From Temnothorax longispinosus (lineage: Eukaryota; Arthropoda; Insecta; Hymenoptera; Formicidae), in contig NC_092368.1 of assembly GCF_030848805.1 (NCBI RefSeq), forward strand, positions 5,490,441 to 5,554,440: a DNA stretch of 64,000 nt. The letters are read 5' to 3'. Position numbers and translations under genes: made by a program. Under the pieces are notes generated by a model. The model was not told where the DNA came from, did not search any database, and saw only the letters and a program-made list of their open reading frames with translations. Within the stretch, counting starts at the first letter, position 1, and each line of letters begins with the position of its first letter. Positions 1-9,130 of the stretch are shown in pieces.

Positions 1-3000
1 ATCGGAGCGCGCTATCGGGAAGGCATTTACGTTCGCTCAGCGGCGATATCCGCGCGTTCGCGGAATTCAACGCGAATCTATAATCCGTCGGTGGGACGAG
101 GGGCGGTATGCGGAGAAGCTGGATTTTATATCTCGTTCGATGCCTCGCGTTTCGTTTTTCTCGCGGTACGATAAATAATAAAAATTGCATCATCGAGTTC
201 CCGCGATCGAATCATCGTTATTGCTGTTGCGACTACAAGTGACATTTAAATTGGCTGTACGAATTGCAGGAAAAGATGTGATGAGAAGAATATTAGGAAG
301 ATTGAATAATCCTTGAATCTGTTTTATATAGAATTTATTTCAACTTTAATTTAGATTGATTTACATCAAGATTATATATATAACAAATTCAATAGCTCGA
401 TACAATTTATGTGTTTAACTTGATAATAGGGGAAATAATCTTCGATGATTTCTTGCAGATTTTTCAGTTTCCCTATTTAGATCTTTAAATAATTGTATTC
501 TGAGTCATTCCATTTTTATCTTATACCCATAATTTTTTTTAAGCCTTTCTAGGGATCTTGGAATTTTAATAATACAAAAAATAAGTTTATTACTTTTGCC
601 TATACTTTATACGATTCTGTTTTTCTGTCTTTCTGAATACCTGTTTAAATTTAACGATGTCGGAACGAATCGGTCCCGATGACGAATACAGGAAGTCGTA
701 AGTCGTCAATCGACGACACACTCGCGAATCTTTTGCGCCGGGACCAGATCTGCCTTTGTCGATGCGAGCTTTAAAAGCAACCTGTTGAAAGTTCCGAACT
801 GTGCACGCGGCGTACGACGCGTGTCAGTCGTGGGAGTTTGAATCTGATTTACGTGTGACGCGCCATGTACGCGCAAACTTTCAAAAACTTTCGAAAATGA
901 TTCGGCGCAACCCGCCGCATTTATTATCATAATACCGCATCACCGCATTATCGCTTTTCGGATAATACTCAACTACAACTACTCCGCGAAATGCGTTTGC
1001 ATTTTACATCCGAATACCATTGATATCCCGGGCGTATATCATCGTTTACAGAAGACATTTTATTTGATTATACATTACTTTTTATTAGTGACATAAAGCT
1101 ATATTTTTAAAGTAATTTTATATGAAGGACAGATCGCAAAATTTTGTACGGGATTGTGGGTTTTCTAAATATTTGCTATTTATTGTCAGAATCTCATTTA
1201 TAATGTCCAAACATTCGCAAGGTAAAGATATTTAAAAAGTTTAATACAGCCTCTAAATTTCTGCTAGGTAACAAAAGCAAATTAATTAGGTGATTGTTAG
1301 AATTCTAATATTACATGTTCGCTGAAGCGATTGCGAGAAATCGATGGCACGAGTTCGCGTGTAGGAATTGCTAACACTGCATGGAAAATTATGGCAGCTA
1401 CAAATTTCACTTCCCGGTTCACTTAAGAGCACGGGCGGATAATCGCGTCCGGCGAATTCGACTGGGCCAACAAATCTCGCTGGCCCAACCATAAAGGCAA
1501 TCGCACGAACGAGAGATCCAGTTCGATTTATATGAACGCCAGCAGCGGTCGATACTCGGCGTACTCGTCCGCCATTAAATCGAGCGTCGCGAGAGATCGC
1601 TTTTCGAGCTCGTTCTCTGCTATTTTTCCCTTTCTCCCTCGCAGCAGAGAGATTTCGCGGTTAACAAAGGAAGAAATCACCGTGAGACGTGTTCCGATAA
1701 ATCGCCGTGAAGCGAAGGGAATGCTGCGGTTTGATCCGCACGAATCGTATCTGTCGATCGCACGCGATCGCCGGTCCATCGCGATAATTAGTGGATATCA
1801 AAGACTCGTTGCAAATATCAAAGACGATGAGCTCGTGAATGTGCATTTGACAGTCGAGCTTTGCTCGAGAACGAACAGTGTTCATTCGAACGAATTAACT
1901 GAAACGCTGCTGATTCGTATACGAGAGAATTATCTGTTATTTAAGATGTTGCAGATATTGAACATTTTTTCTTCTTATACATGAAAAAAACGTACATATA
2001 TCTGACGCTTGCGGAGCTTCCGGTTCAGATTACGGAAAACTGTGATATATCGAATGTTTATTTAATACATGTACTTCGCGGAATTTATACGACCAAGATA
2101 GATTATTTAATAGATTGTGCGGAGGCATTAATCTCTTGATGAGACTCTGATTGCACTTTATTTATAAGTCTGTTTCTAATTTAATTGTCAATTTAAATGA
2201 TGATATTCTTTCGCTGGTAAAGTCGAAGATTGTTATAGGACGAAAGTACAGCGTGCTTCTTTGTTTTCATTTATTTTGCTTGATTTAGTTTCCAAAAATG
2301 AAGCTCTTTCCGTGACACGCGAAAACTCATGAAAGGGAAATATTTTAAAATTAAAGTAAAATAAATTTTAAATTATTTTACAATATTACTGTTATGCATA
2401 AATTAGACGTAAATGGATGTGATGGATAATGAATGTGTGTTTACATTCCTTTTTAAATATTATACTAACTAAGAAAAATCTTTTGCAAGTCTCGTTGCCT
2501 TTCATACGATTGTACATTTCAATATGATTACAACATCGTTGCACCAACGATCTTGTCTGTTGTGCATCTCATTAAATTCTCAGGACACTCGCGAAGGACG
2601 TCGCCACGTATGCGAGTCGAGTGCGATGCAAGTTTCATAAAGCGCGCCTCGTGAAATCGTAATTATTACGAACTGCGTTAATTCACTGCGCCGGAAACGT
2701 GGGAAATTACGCGAAGAGAGGAGGATTATACGAGGATTTGTAGTTAGGTCGCAGAATTGTCGTTATACATGGATATTGTCATATCCAGAATTGTCATTAT
2801 ACAACGGAGATAGTAAAATAAGTATAGAGAGAGATTCATAAATTTCCATACATTTTCCTTATCTTTTATCAACTTGATGATACACATTTGATCCATTTTT
2901 TCGACCAAGCAAATTTCTTTTTATCTAAATGTCAAAGTGCAATTAGAATCATTGCAAAACGCCTTAGATATCAAGCTCCAAAACGTGTTTCCAATGATTC

Positions 3001-4803
3001 CTAATGATTACATTATCTTCTGACTTCAAAAATATTCTATTAGAATCGAATTCGTCAAGGGGTTATCTCGAATTTTGCACCTCTATTATGCATACGAAAC
3101 AAATGTATATAACATTACGGTTTTTTTTTACCCGAAGTTCGTGGAAATCGGAGAGAATGATCCCCGAGTCGTTCCTTGCGAGCCTAATCCATCTCCGTGC
3201 GTCTCGGATTCACCGCGGCCGAATATGTATAGCCACGCTAGTTAAACCCGATAGTAGCGCGGCCAAAGCTTTGAAACGGGAGATTTTGCGCGTTTATTTG
3301 TCATCGATATCCTGGACACTCCATTCCGTGTGCTACCTCTCCTCCGCCCTCTCCTAATGCGGCGTCGGATCCGATAAATCTCCTCTCGTCCGCGATATTG
3401 CGCCGGCCGATCCGGAAAAAAGCACGAATTACACGCGCCAGATGTTCCGCGTCCCGTGCACGAAGACCGATTTTTTTTTTGTTGCGACAATCGCCGGAAC
3501 TGTAAACGTTATCTTCCGATTTATCCGGGAAAAAGCGCGGCAGTCGTACAATACGAGCGGTATCCGATTTGGTTTTTATTTATGGATTTTTTTCTGCTAA
3601 ACTGCGGTTGAGACGCGGATATAAAGAATAATCTGTTATATAGAAAATTATAACAAAATCTAAATATATTGAAATTAAGAGATATGTCACACGATAAGTG
3701 ATACACGAAAGTTACTTTAATCATTATCTCAAATTAATTTATCGCAAACTGCATTCAATAGCTAATCTATGCCTCGATACGCTCACGAATATTTAATCGT
3801 TAGAGAGTTTAATCAATTATTAATAATCAATAATTGTTCACGGACAATAGCCACGTTTCATAGATAATAACACAATGATAGAGCAACTCGCGTGCCGCTG
3901 CCTGTTGGTTCGAGTTTCGCCGCGCGAATGACACCGAGGTTAGGTTGTGCACGAAGGTGCTTCAGCGAAGGATCAGGAGTTTGGTCCTTTAATCGGTGCA
4001 TTAATGAAAGGCTTAATTGCCATGTCTCGCAGTCCGCGGAAAGAGCGAGGAAGAGGCTTGTAAAATAAAGAAAGAAAAAAGTAAAGAATTTAGTAAGAAA
4101 ATTGGACGTATTATAATATATAATAATACGATGAAAAATAGAAAAATTTTTAATCTTGTTTGCTGAATCTAAGTATTTAGGCTAATATAACTGTTATTTA
4201 ATTCTTTCCATAATTTTGCAAGCGTAGAAATAAGTCGTAGAAGATATAAGTGAGAGGTTAAAATGAAGAGGAATTATAAATAACATGTGTCAATTTTAAC
4301 CCCGAATTTAATTTCTCATTTCATCATCGACTTTCTACGATCGTATGACAATTGAACTGTGGTTGTTATAAATAATTCGTTCGGCATGTAAACGACAGCT
4401 TTCGACGAAAGTCCCGTTTCGGGAGGGAACGAAATGAAATAATAAAAGGCTCCTAAAATAACATCCGACATCAGATATCCGCTCGCGTTCTATAATTTCA
4501 ACCGAATTTAATTTTTATTCCAATTGATCTATGCGATCGAAATTGAGCTAGCTTTGTCGGGATATAAACGATTCGAAGGGTGATAGGCGAAAAGAAGAGA
4601 GAAAGGGGAATTTAGCGAAGCTGTGTAAGATTACACCGTGTTGAAGTAACGATCGCGTGAACTTTCCTGTACCCTCTTCCTCTCGTGGCTTCCACCCCTT
4701 CGTACCACTATCGCCCTTCGCGCTTCCAGCATCCAGGCGTCAAAGGAGCGCAGCCACTGGCTAATTCGATAATGCATTTTCGGAGGGTGGTTTGAGGCGG
4801 AAA
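1..4803. other. Non-coding, mostly AT-rich stretch
   Basis: No gene is supported here. Frames are short and closed by TAA/TAG throughout. More CpG-rich patches occur near 660-1000, 1300-1900, 3130-3560 and 3890-4060. The stretch contains one copy of a dispersed AT-rich repeat (2339-2422) and a small inverted repeat at 4108-4130 (CGTATTAT ... ATAATACG). A frame of 150 codons at 1532-1984 (+) is overlapped by two open frames on the other strand and has no recognisable motif. I leave it uncalled. Confidence 0.6.
2339..2422 (+). repeat. Dispersed AT-rich repeat, copy 1
   Basis: Seen by direct comparison: this segment and 5390-5485 share the ordered blocks AATATTTTAAAATTAAAG, AAATAAATTTTAAATTATT, ACAATATTACTG and TTATGCATAAATTAGACGTA, with only small gaps and substitutions. 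Copy 1 lacks the 17-bp duplication found in copy 2. The blocks lie in the same order and orientation, which points to a dispersed element such as a degenerate MITE or retroelement tail, or to a local segmental copy. No terminal inverted repeats or target-site duplications are evident by eye. Confidence 0.7.
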
Positions 4804-4821
4804 AGAGATAGATAGATAGAT

Positions 4822-4910
<89 letters not shown>

Positions 4911-4918
4911 GAGTGAGA
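4804..4918 (+). repeat. (GATA)n/(GA)n microsatellite
   Basis: A run of GATA units (about 4807-4824) passes into an almost pure (GA)n array up to about 4889 and then into GAGGGAGG-type purine repeats to 4918. It produces the artificial Ser/Leu-rich open frame on the minus strand (4631-5098), which should not be taken as a gene. Long GAGA arrays can be bound by GAGA-factor-like proteins in insects; that role is not shown here. Confidence 0.95.
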
Positions 4919-5070
4919 GCTTTGATTCGTCCAGCCTGAGATTACAGTGGAGGAAATCGGAAACCGAATTCCCATGTCGCGTATACCCTCCGACAGATTT
5001 AGACGAACGATGCGCTTCGGAAATTCGGCTGAATTCGGAAAACGCCGACGTAGGAAACTATCTACTACAA

Positions 5071-5145
5071 CTACATTGTAGCGATTACATCGATACATTC
5101 GTCACCGCCGGGTGAACGACCTAAACGCTCGCGCAAAGAAAAACG
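5071..5145 (-). CDS. Possible terminal coding exon of the same minus-strand model
   Basis: Seen: on the minus strand a moderately T-rich acceptor ATTATTATCTCAG (G at 5146) is followed in phase 0 by 24 open codons (starting RFSLRERLGRSPGG, ending DVIATM) and a TAG at 5073-5071. Joined to the three exons at 7899-6495 it would close a protein of about 85 residues. Inference: weak, because several in-phase acceptors are expected by chance in the roughly 6 kb available. The open frame continues upstream of the acceptor as well. The gene could instead continue beyond the left edge of the window. Confidence 0.13.
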   Translation of the reverse strand, partial: RFSLRERLGRSPGGDECIDVIATM

Positions 5146-5389
5146 CTGAGATAATAATAGACGTAAACACAACAGACAGAGCGAATAATCACGTGAATAG
5201 AGACCGAGAATTGTTAAAGCCCCGGATAGCGACATTTTCGGGGGAATTCTCGTTGCAGTCTCGTTTATAGCGATACACAAATACAAATAGTAGTAGAAGT
5301 ATGCAAAGAAATGATATACATATTTTCCATTTTAATTCGCATTGAATAACTTCTACATTGCATCATTATATTTTTCATATACTTTAATT

Positions 5390-5485
5390 AATATTTTAAA
5401 ATTAAAGTTAAATAAATTTTAAATTATTACTGGCATTACAATATTACTGGCATTATGCATAAATTAGACGTAAAAATGAATGTGA
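5390..5485 (+). repeat. Dispersed AT-rich repeat, copy 2, with internal 17-bp tandem duplication
   Basis: This is the second copy of the element described at 2339-2422. Inside it ATTACTGGCATTA occurs twice (5426-5438 and 5443-5455), a 17-bp tandem duplication that copy 1 lacks. That accounts for most of the length difference. The flanking sequence downstream (about 5500-5720) is also AT-rich, with TTTATTTTATCTCC-like strings that loosely recall the upstream flank of copy 1, so the repeat may be longer and more diverged than the block that aligns by eye. Confidence 0.7.
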
Positions 5486-6494
5486 CGCGTCTTGTTTATT
5501 TTATTTAAAAAAATTAAATTTCAGAATGCAAAATCCTAGGACAAGGAAATAGGGTTCACGGAATAAAAAATGGCATGTCCATGCGTCTGTTATTTCTAAA
5601 AATTAAATTATTTTCGCAAAATATATGCACACGCGTACAGAAAAAGTAAGACGGTTGCAAAATAAAACACCGTGTATCTTTCTAGTTTATTTTATCTCCA
5701 AAAATTAGAGCACACACAAGAAACGACAAAAAAAAAGAAAAGATCACTTCCATTAAAAAACAGAAGTTTGAAAATACGCAAAATATTAGCATTGCAAACC
5801 GCGGTATTTACTATATAAATATAATTAAATATAAAAATGTCTCAGTAATTATGATTATTATAGTCAATAACGCGTATATGTTATCGCATTTTACTTGTAG
5901 ATTTTTCATGTGATAGTTGTGGCGTTTTCTATGATATTTGTTTTCTTTCGTGCGATATGAGTTTGGATGATAGGATCTGAATCTGGAACATGCATGATCA
6001 TAGATTATTCGCTTTCCTGCAATCGAATCGTGAATTGCTCACTTGGTTCTTGCTCGTTAGCCTGTAATTGCCTCACAAAAAAGAGACCGTCGTTGTCATT
6101 GTTAATTATCGTGAAGCGCGAAATTGGACGTCTTGATATTAATTCTCTCGATTTGCGTTGCTTATAATTCATAATCTATGAAAAATAAATTTCTACGTCT
6201 TGCAATTTTTTAATAATAATTACGAAGTCTTATGTCTCGTGTCTTATATAACTTACGTATAACACATATTTATTTAGAATTAGATATTTTTAAATAATTT
6301 AAGTAGACATCTAATCCTAAATAAATATGTGATTATATTAAGTAAATAAGTCTCATTGGCACTATCTAAATAAATATTTTCTTAGATCTAAATATTTCCG
6401 GTATCTACGCCAATTAATACAGGGTGGGACGCGGGATGCATTGGCGCTCAGTAAAACATATCATGCGATATATAAAAGATAATTTGTCACTTAC
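5486..6494. other. AT-rich non-coding stretch downstream of the putative third exon
   Basis: This is AT-rich sequence with several A-runs. No open frame longer than 66 codons occurs, and the one at 5967-6167 (+) has no recognisable motif. If the minus-strand model is right, this is intron or 3' flanking sequence. Confidence 0.5.
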
Positions 6495-6545
6495 AGGTAC
6501 GATGCGCAACAGCGGAGTTATAACTGATGCAGTAGCTACGTTGAT
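6495..6545 (-). CDS. Putative third coding exon (51 nt, phase 0 at both ends)
   Basis: Seen: the minus strand has an excellent acceptor, a T-rich tract ending TTTTATTTTACAG (G at 6546), then 51 nt, then a consensus donor CCT|GTAAGTGAC (GT at 6494-6493). In phase with the previous exon it encodes INVATASVITPLLRIVP, with no stop. Its length is a multiple of three and both ends are phase 0, so it could be skipped without changing the frame. Inference: of the three exons this has the best pair of splice sites, and its phase matches a model built independently from the two upstream exons. The protein family is not recognised. A second frame of this exon is also open and the third contains TAG. The next exon downstream is uncertain; see 5071-5145. 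Confidence 0.33.
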
Positions 6546-6891
6546 CTGTAAAATAAAAAAATATCCAAGTTATTACGCAAGCGTTTAAAGTAATTATTAT
6601 TTTAACAAGGAGATTATTGTAATGCACATTTTGAATTTTTTATTCATTTTTGAATAGATATTTACTAAAGTAATTATGTAACTATTATAAAAAGTTATTT
6701 TTAATTATAGGAACGATATCAAATTTTATAAATTAAAAATTTATTTCTCATATAAACATAAAAATCAGATTAATTTTAATATTTAAAAAATTCTATAAAA
6801 TATAATATCAAAGATATTTCACAAAAATAAATGATTAATTCCATGCAAGAGAGTATATATCAAATGTTAAATAAAATAAAATATTACTCAC
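6546..6891 (-). other. Putative intron between exons 2 and 3 of the minus-strand model
   Basis: This 346-nt segment is AT-rich and contains no long frame on either strand. On the minus strand it begins GTGAGTAAT and ends in a T-rich tract with TTTTACAG, as expected for a U2-type intron. Its AT content contrasts with the GC-rich putative exon 2 on its upstream side, a usual exon/intron contrast in insects. Confidence 0.3.
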
Positions 6892-6967
6892 CCCAGAGTT
6901 GCTCCGCCGTTGCCTGATGCCCTTCCCGGGCCTGCTCCTCCTCTCAGAATCCTTTGAATCCCATCCT
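6892..6967 (-). CDS. Putative second coding exon of the minus-strand gene
   Basis: Seen: the 3' end is a near-consensus donor GGG|GTGAGTAAT (GT at 6891-6890). The 76-nt exon starts after ATTATAG, an acceptor with a poor pyrimidine tract and the weakest site of the model. Joined to the previous exon (AG + A = Arg) it reads GWDSKDSERRSRPGKGIRQR followed by RSNSG, a strongly basic Arg/Ser/Gly-rich peptide. The same frame stays open upstream of the acceptor back to a TGA at about 7005, reading CKSKEEPDYR just before GWDSK, so a different acceptor or a longer exon is possible. All three frames are open over much of this GC-rich exon, which weakens the coding argument. No domain is recognised. The donor is the strongest part of the evidence. 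Confidence 0.3.
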
Positions 6968-7843
6968 CTATAATCAGGTTCCTCTTTAGATTTACACTTG
7001 CACAATATTCACTGGCGACCACACGGTTAAATCACGATCGCGTTCGAATTAATTACCGGCGTACCATGATCGCCGATACTTTGCATGGCACTCATGAAAT
7101 CAATTAAGTAAGATGCGATAAACGTGAATTGTCGCGACTTGACTTTTTGCGAATTCAAACATTAAAAATACGACCGTCGGCTCAACAGGCTTTAAAGAGT
7201 AAAATTATTTTTATTTTAATTGAAAAATAGAAACTAATTCTCATTATTTTCTTTTACCGCTGTTTAATTTTATTTGCTCCATTACTTCATATATTCTTGA
7301 TTTATTAAACTTTTATATTATGAAACGAGACATCTAATATTAGAAGCAAGATTTTACTCCTCTCGAAACGTACAAATTTGGAAGAAAATAAATAATAGAT
7401 TGTAATTTATATATTAATCTTGTACCTTTTCAATCAGAATAAATGTTAGATTTAATAGATGACAGTAACCTATTCATCAAAATTAATTTGAGACATAAGA
7501 AATTCTCGACGTGTGTTTACTTTATAATGTGTCAAATATTTCGTGGCAGTGATGAATTGGTATACAGCACTCGCGGGCGTTCGTTTCAGCGGCAATACAG
7601 TACAATTTCGTGTTGTATACATAAAGTCACCTCGGTGTCTTCGTGCACCTTCGTGCACAACTTCCCCAGAATAATCGATACTTTTTCGCGCGAGAAAAAA
7701 AACAAGAAAGGTTTTAGCCATTAAAAAAAAGGAATAGAAAAGGGACAAGGGAAGTAAAAAGAGCTCGATAACAAAGGAACATATATCTCGCACGGGTGCG
7801 AGTAAGCGCGAAAAAACTTCTGTCGAATTTCACGATATTATAC
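6968..7843 (-). other. Putative intron between exons 1 and 2 of the minus-strand model
   Basis: This 876-nt segment starts GTATAA on the minus strand and ends ATTATAG, the weakest splice site of the model. The interior is AT-rich at 7200-7440 and contains unrelated short frames on both strands (for example 7443-7724 + and 7470-7793 -) without motifs. An additional small exon inside it cannot be excluded. Confidence 0.25.
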
Positions 7844-7899
7844 CTGATAACCAGATCTTGCGGTTCCTTTGCCCTGACATCCTTCGTATTCCGCGGCAT
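7844..7899 (-). CDS. Putative first coding exon of a minus-strand gene (unknown protein)
   Basis: Seen: on the minus strand an ATG at 7899 has A at -3 and an in-frame TGA four codons upstream, so it would be a true start and not an internal Met. Eighteen codons follow (MPRNTKDVRAKEPQDLVI) plus two bases AG, ending in CAG at a donor CAG|GTATAA (GT at 7843-7842). The peptide is short, charged and soluble-looking, with no signal peptide or membrane segment. Inference: this exon ends in phase 2 and joins in phase to the exon at 6967-6892, which joins in phase to 6545-6495. I do not recognise the protein family. It could equally be the first exon of a spliced non-coding RNA with a chance open frame. 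The support is the phase agreement across three exons, not homology. Confidence 0.3.
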
Positions 7900-8462
7900 A
7901 CTCGTCCTTCAGTCCAGTTTAAACGTGCACGATGATACACTCTATAACATAATATTGCACATACACTGATTGTCGCACAAGTCTATGTACTTTTTAAATA
8001 CGTGCAAAAATTATCTAACAAGTATCTCATGAGATAATAATAGTTAAACAATAAGATGTCTCATATTCACCATTCATTATTTAAATTCATTTATTTTAAT
8101 AGCGTATTCTGGTAATTAATTCGAATTAAAAAATCAATACAATGTATAATCTCTTATTACTTTGATCATCTGTTACTTTCTGTTACCTTCACTGAGAAAC
8201 TTTAATTAACGCATTAGTGTACCTATTAATTTATAAATTGCATTAACTGAGAGCTAGGCGTAAAATTTCGTCAATGTAATTGCATCAAATAGTTAGTACT
8301 ACAAATATGATATAAATTCTTCATTGCTTTTCCCTTTAATTGCACGCTATTGCTAGAACGTATTCTATCTCAACTGCATGCCGACATTTTTATGCGACAT
8401 AACTCGGTATTAAACGCAATTTTAATGTTTTATGGATTATATAAACAAACATTAACAGCGAG
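7900..8462. other. AT-rich stretch upstream of the putative minus-strand start
   Basis: No frame of note occurs. If the minus-strand model is real, this would hold the 5' UTR and promoter. I see no clear TATA box plus initiator pair close to 7900. The stretch ends abruptly at a strongly GC-rich block near 8463. Confidence 0.4.
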
Positions 8463-9130
8463 CGAAAGCACTTGGCGCGCACGACTGCAGGCTCGATAAA
8501 GCACACAACGCGACGCGGCGCGGCGGCCCGTACCCCTTCCAGAAATTATCTCCATTACCATCCCCGCGACGCGCCGCGCCGGCCGGCTCGCCGGGGTGTG
8601 TTTTCTCAGCACATACGCGCGACCGCTCCGTTAAGAGGCCGAGGCGGCGGCAGCGACGATAATTTCCAACGGGAATATTTTCCGAGGGATGAAACCGCCC
8701 CTAACGCCACGCGTGAGAGGGTGCCGAGAGTCTTTGCAGCCCCGCTCTCCCGGCGCGCGGCGGTGAACGCGCTCTCTCGCCCTCTCTCTTACATTTTCCA
8801 TTATGTCCCACAAGATTTCCCGCGTCCTCGAGAATCCGCCCCCGCCACGCGTGTAAATTGGCGGCTTTCGTCGCGCGATAAGGTCGTCGGGGTGGCAGAG
8901 GACCGGGCGGGAGAGGGGAATTCGGTTTTAACCTCCCGCCGTCTCTTCCAACAGGTTTAATGGCGCGCCTATGAGGAGGGCGTTAAATTTTGTCACCGAG
9001 CACAAAGGGCCAAAGGGTGAGAGCGTATCGTTTAGCAAGCCCGAGTGGGTGCCCCTGAAATTTTCGTCCGTCACCCTCCTCGTCCTCGTCTCTCTTCCTC
9101 GTCTCTTCGAAGGTTCTTCACTTTAGGTGC
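8463..9130. other. GC- and CpG-rich block
   Basis: By eye this is one of the most CpG-dense segments of the window, with many CGCG and GCCGGC strings at 8500-8620 and 8740-8900. It sits sharply between AT-rich flanks. Open frames on both strands here (8472-8960 +, 8430-8612 -, 8631-8813 -) are a by-product of low stop-codon density: they overlap one another and show only Arg/Ala/Pro/Ser-rich translations. The block lies about 560 bp upstream of the putative minus-strand start at 7899, so a promoter role is possible but unproven. Confidence 0.55.

Noticed and set aside
3927..3940. GGTTAGGTT-like string considered as a telomeric TTAGG remnant
   Set aside because: Fewer than two repeat units, with no array.
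4631..5098. 155-codon minus-strand frame with a Ser/Leu repeat
   Set aside because: The repeat is simply the (GA)n microsatellite read as codons.
7544..7551. Match to the first eight bases of miR-34 (TGGCAGTG)
   Set aside because: The match ends after the seed and there is no flanking hairpin.
8472..8960. 162-codon plus-strand frame
   Set aside because: A by-product of the CpG-rich block, open also on the other strand.
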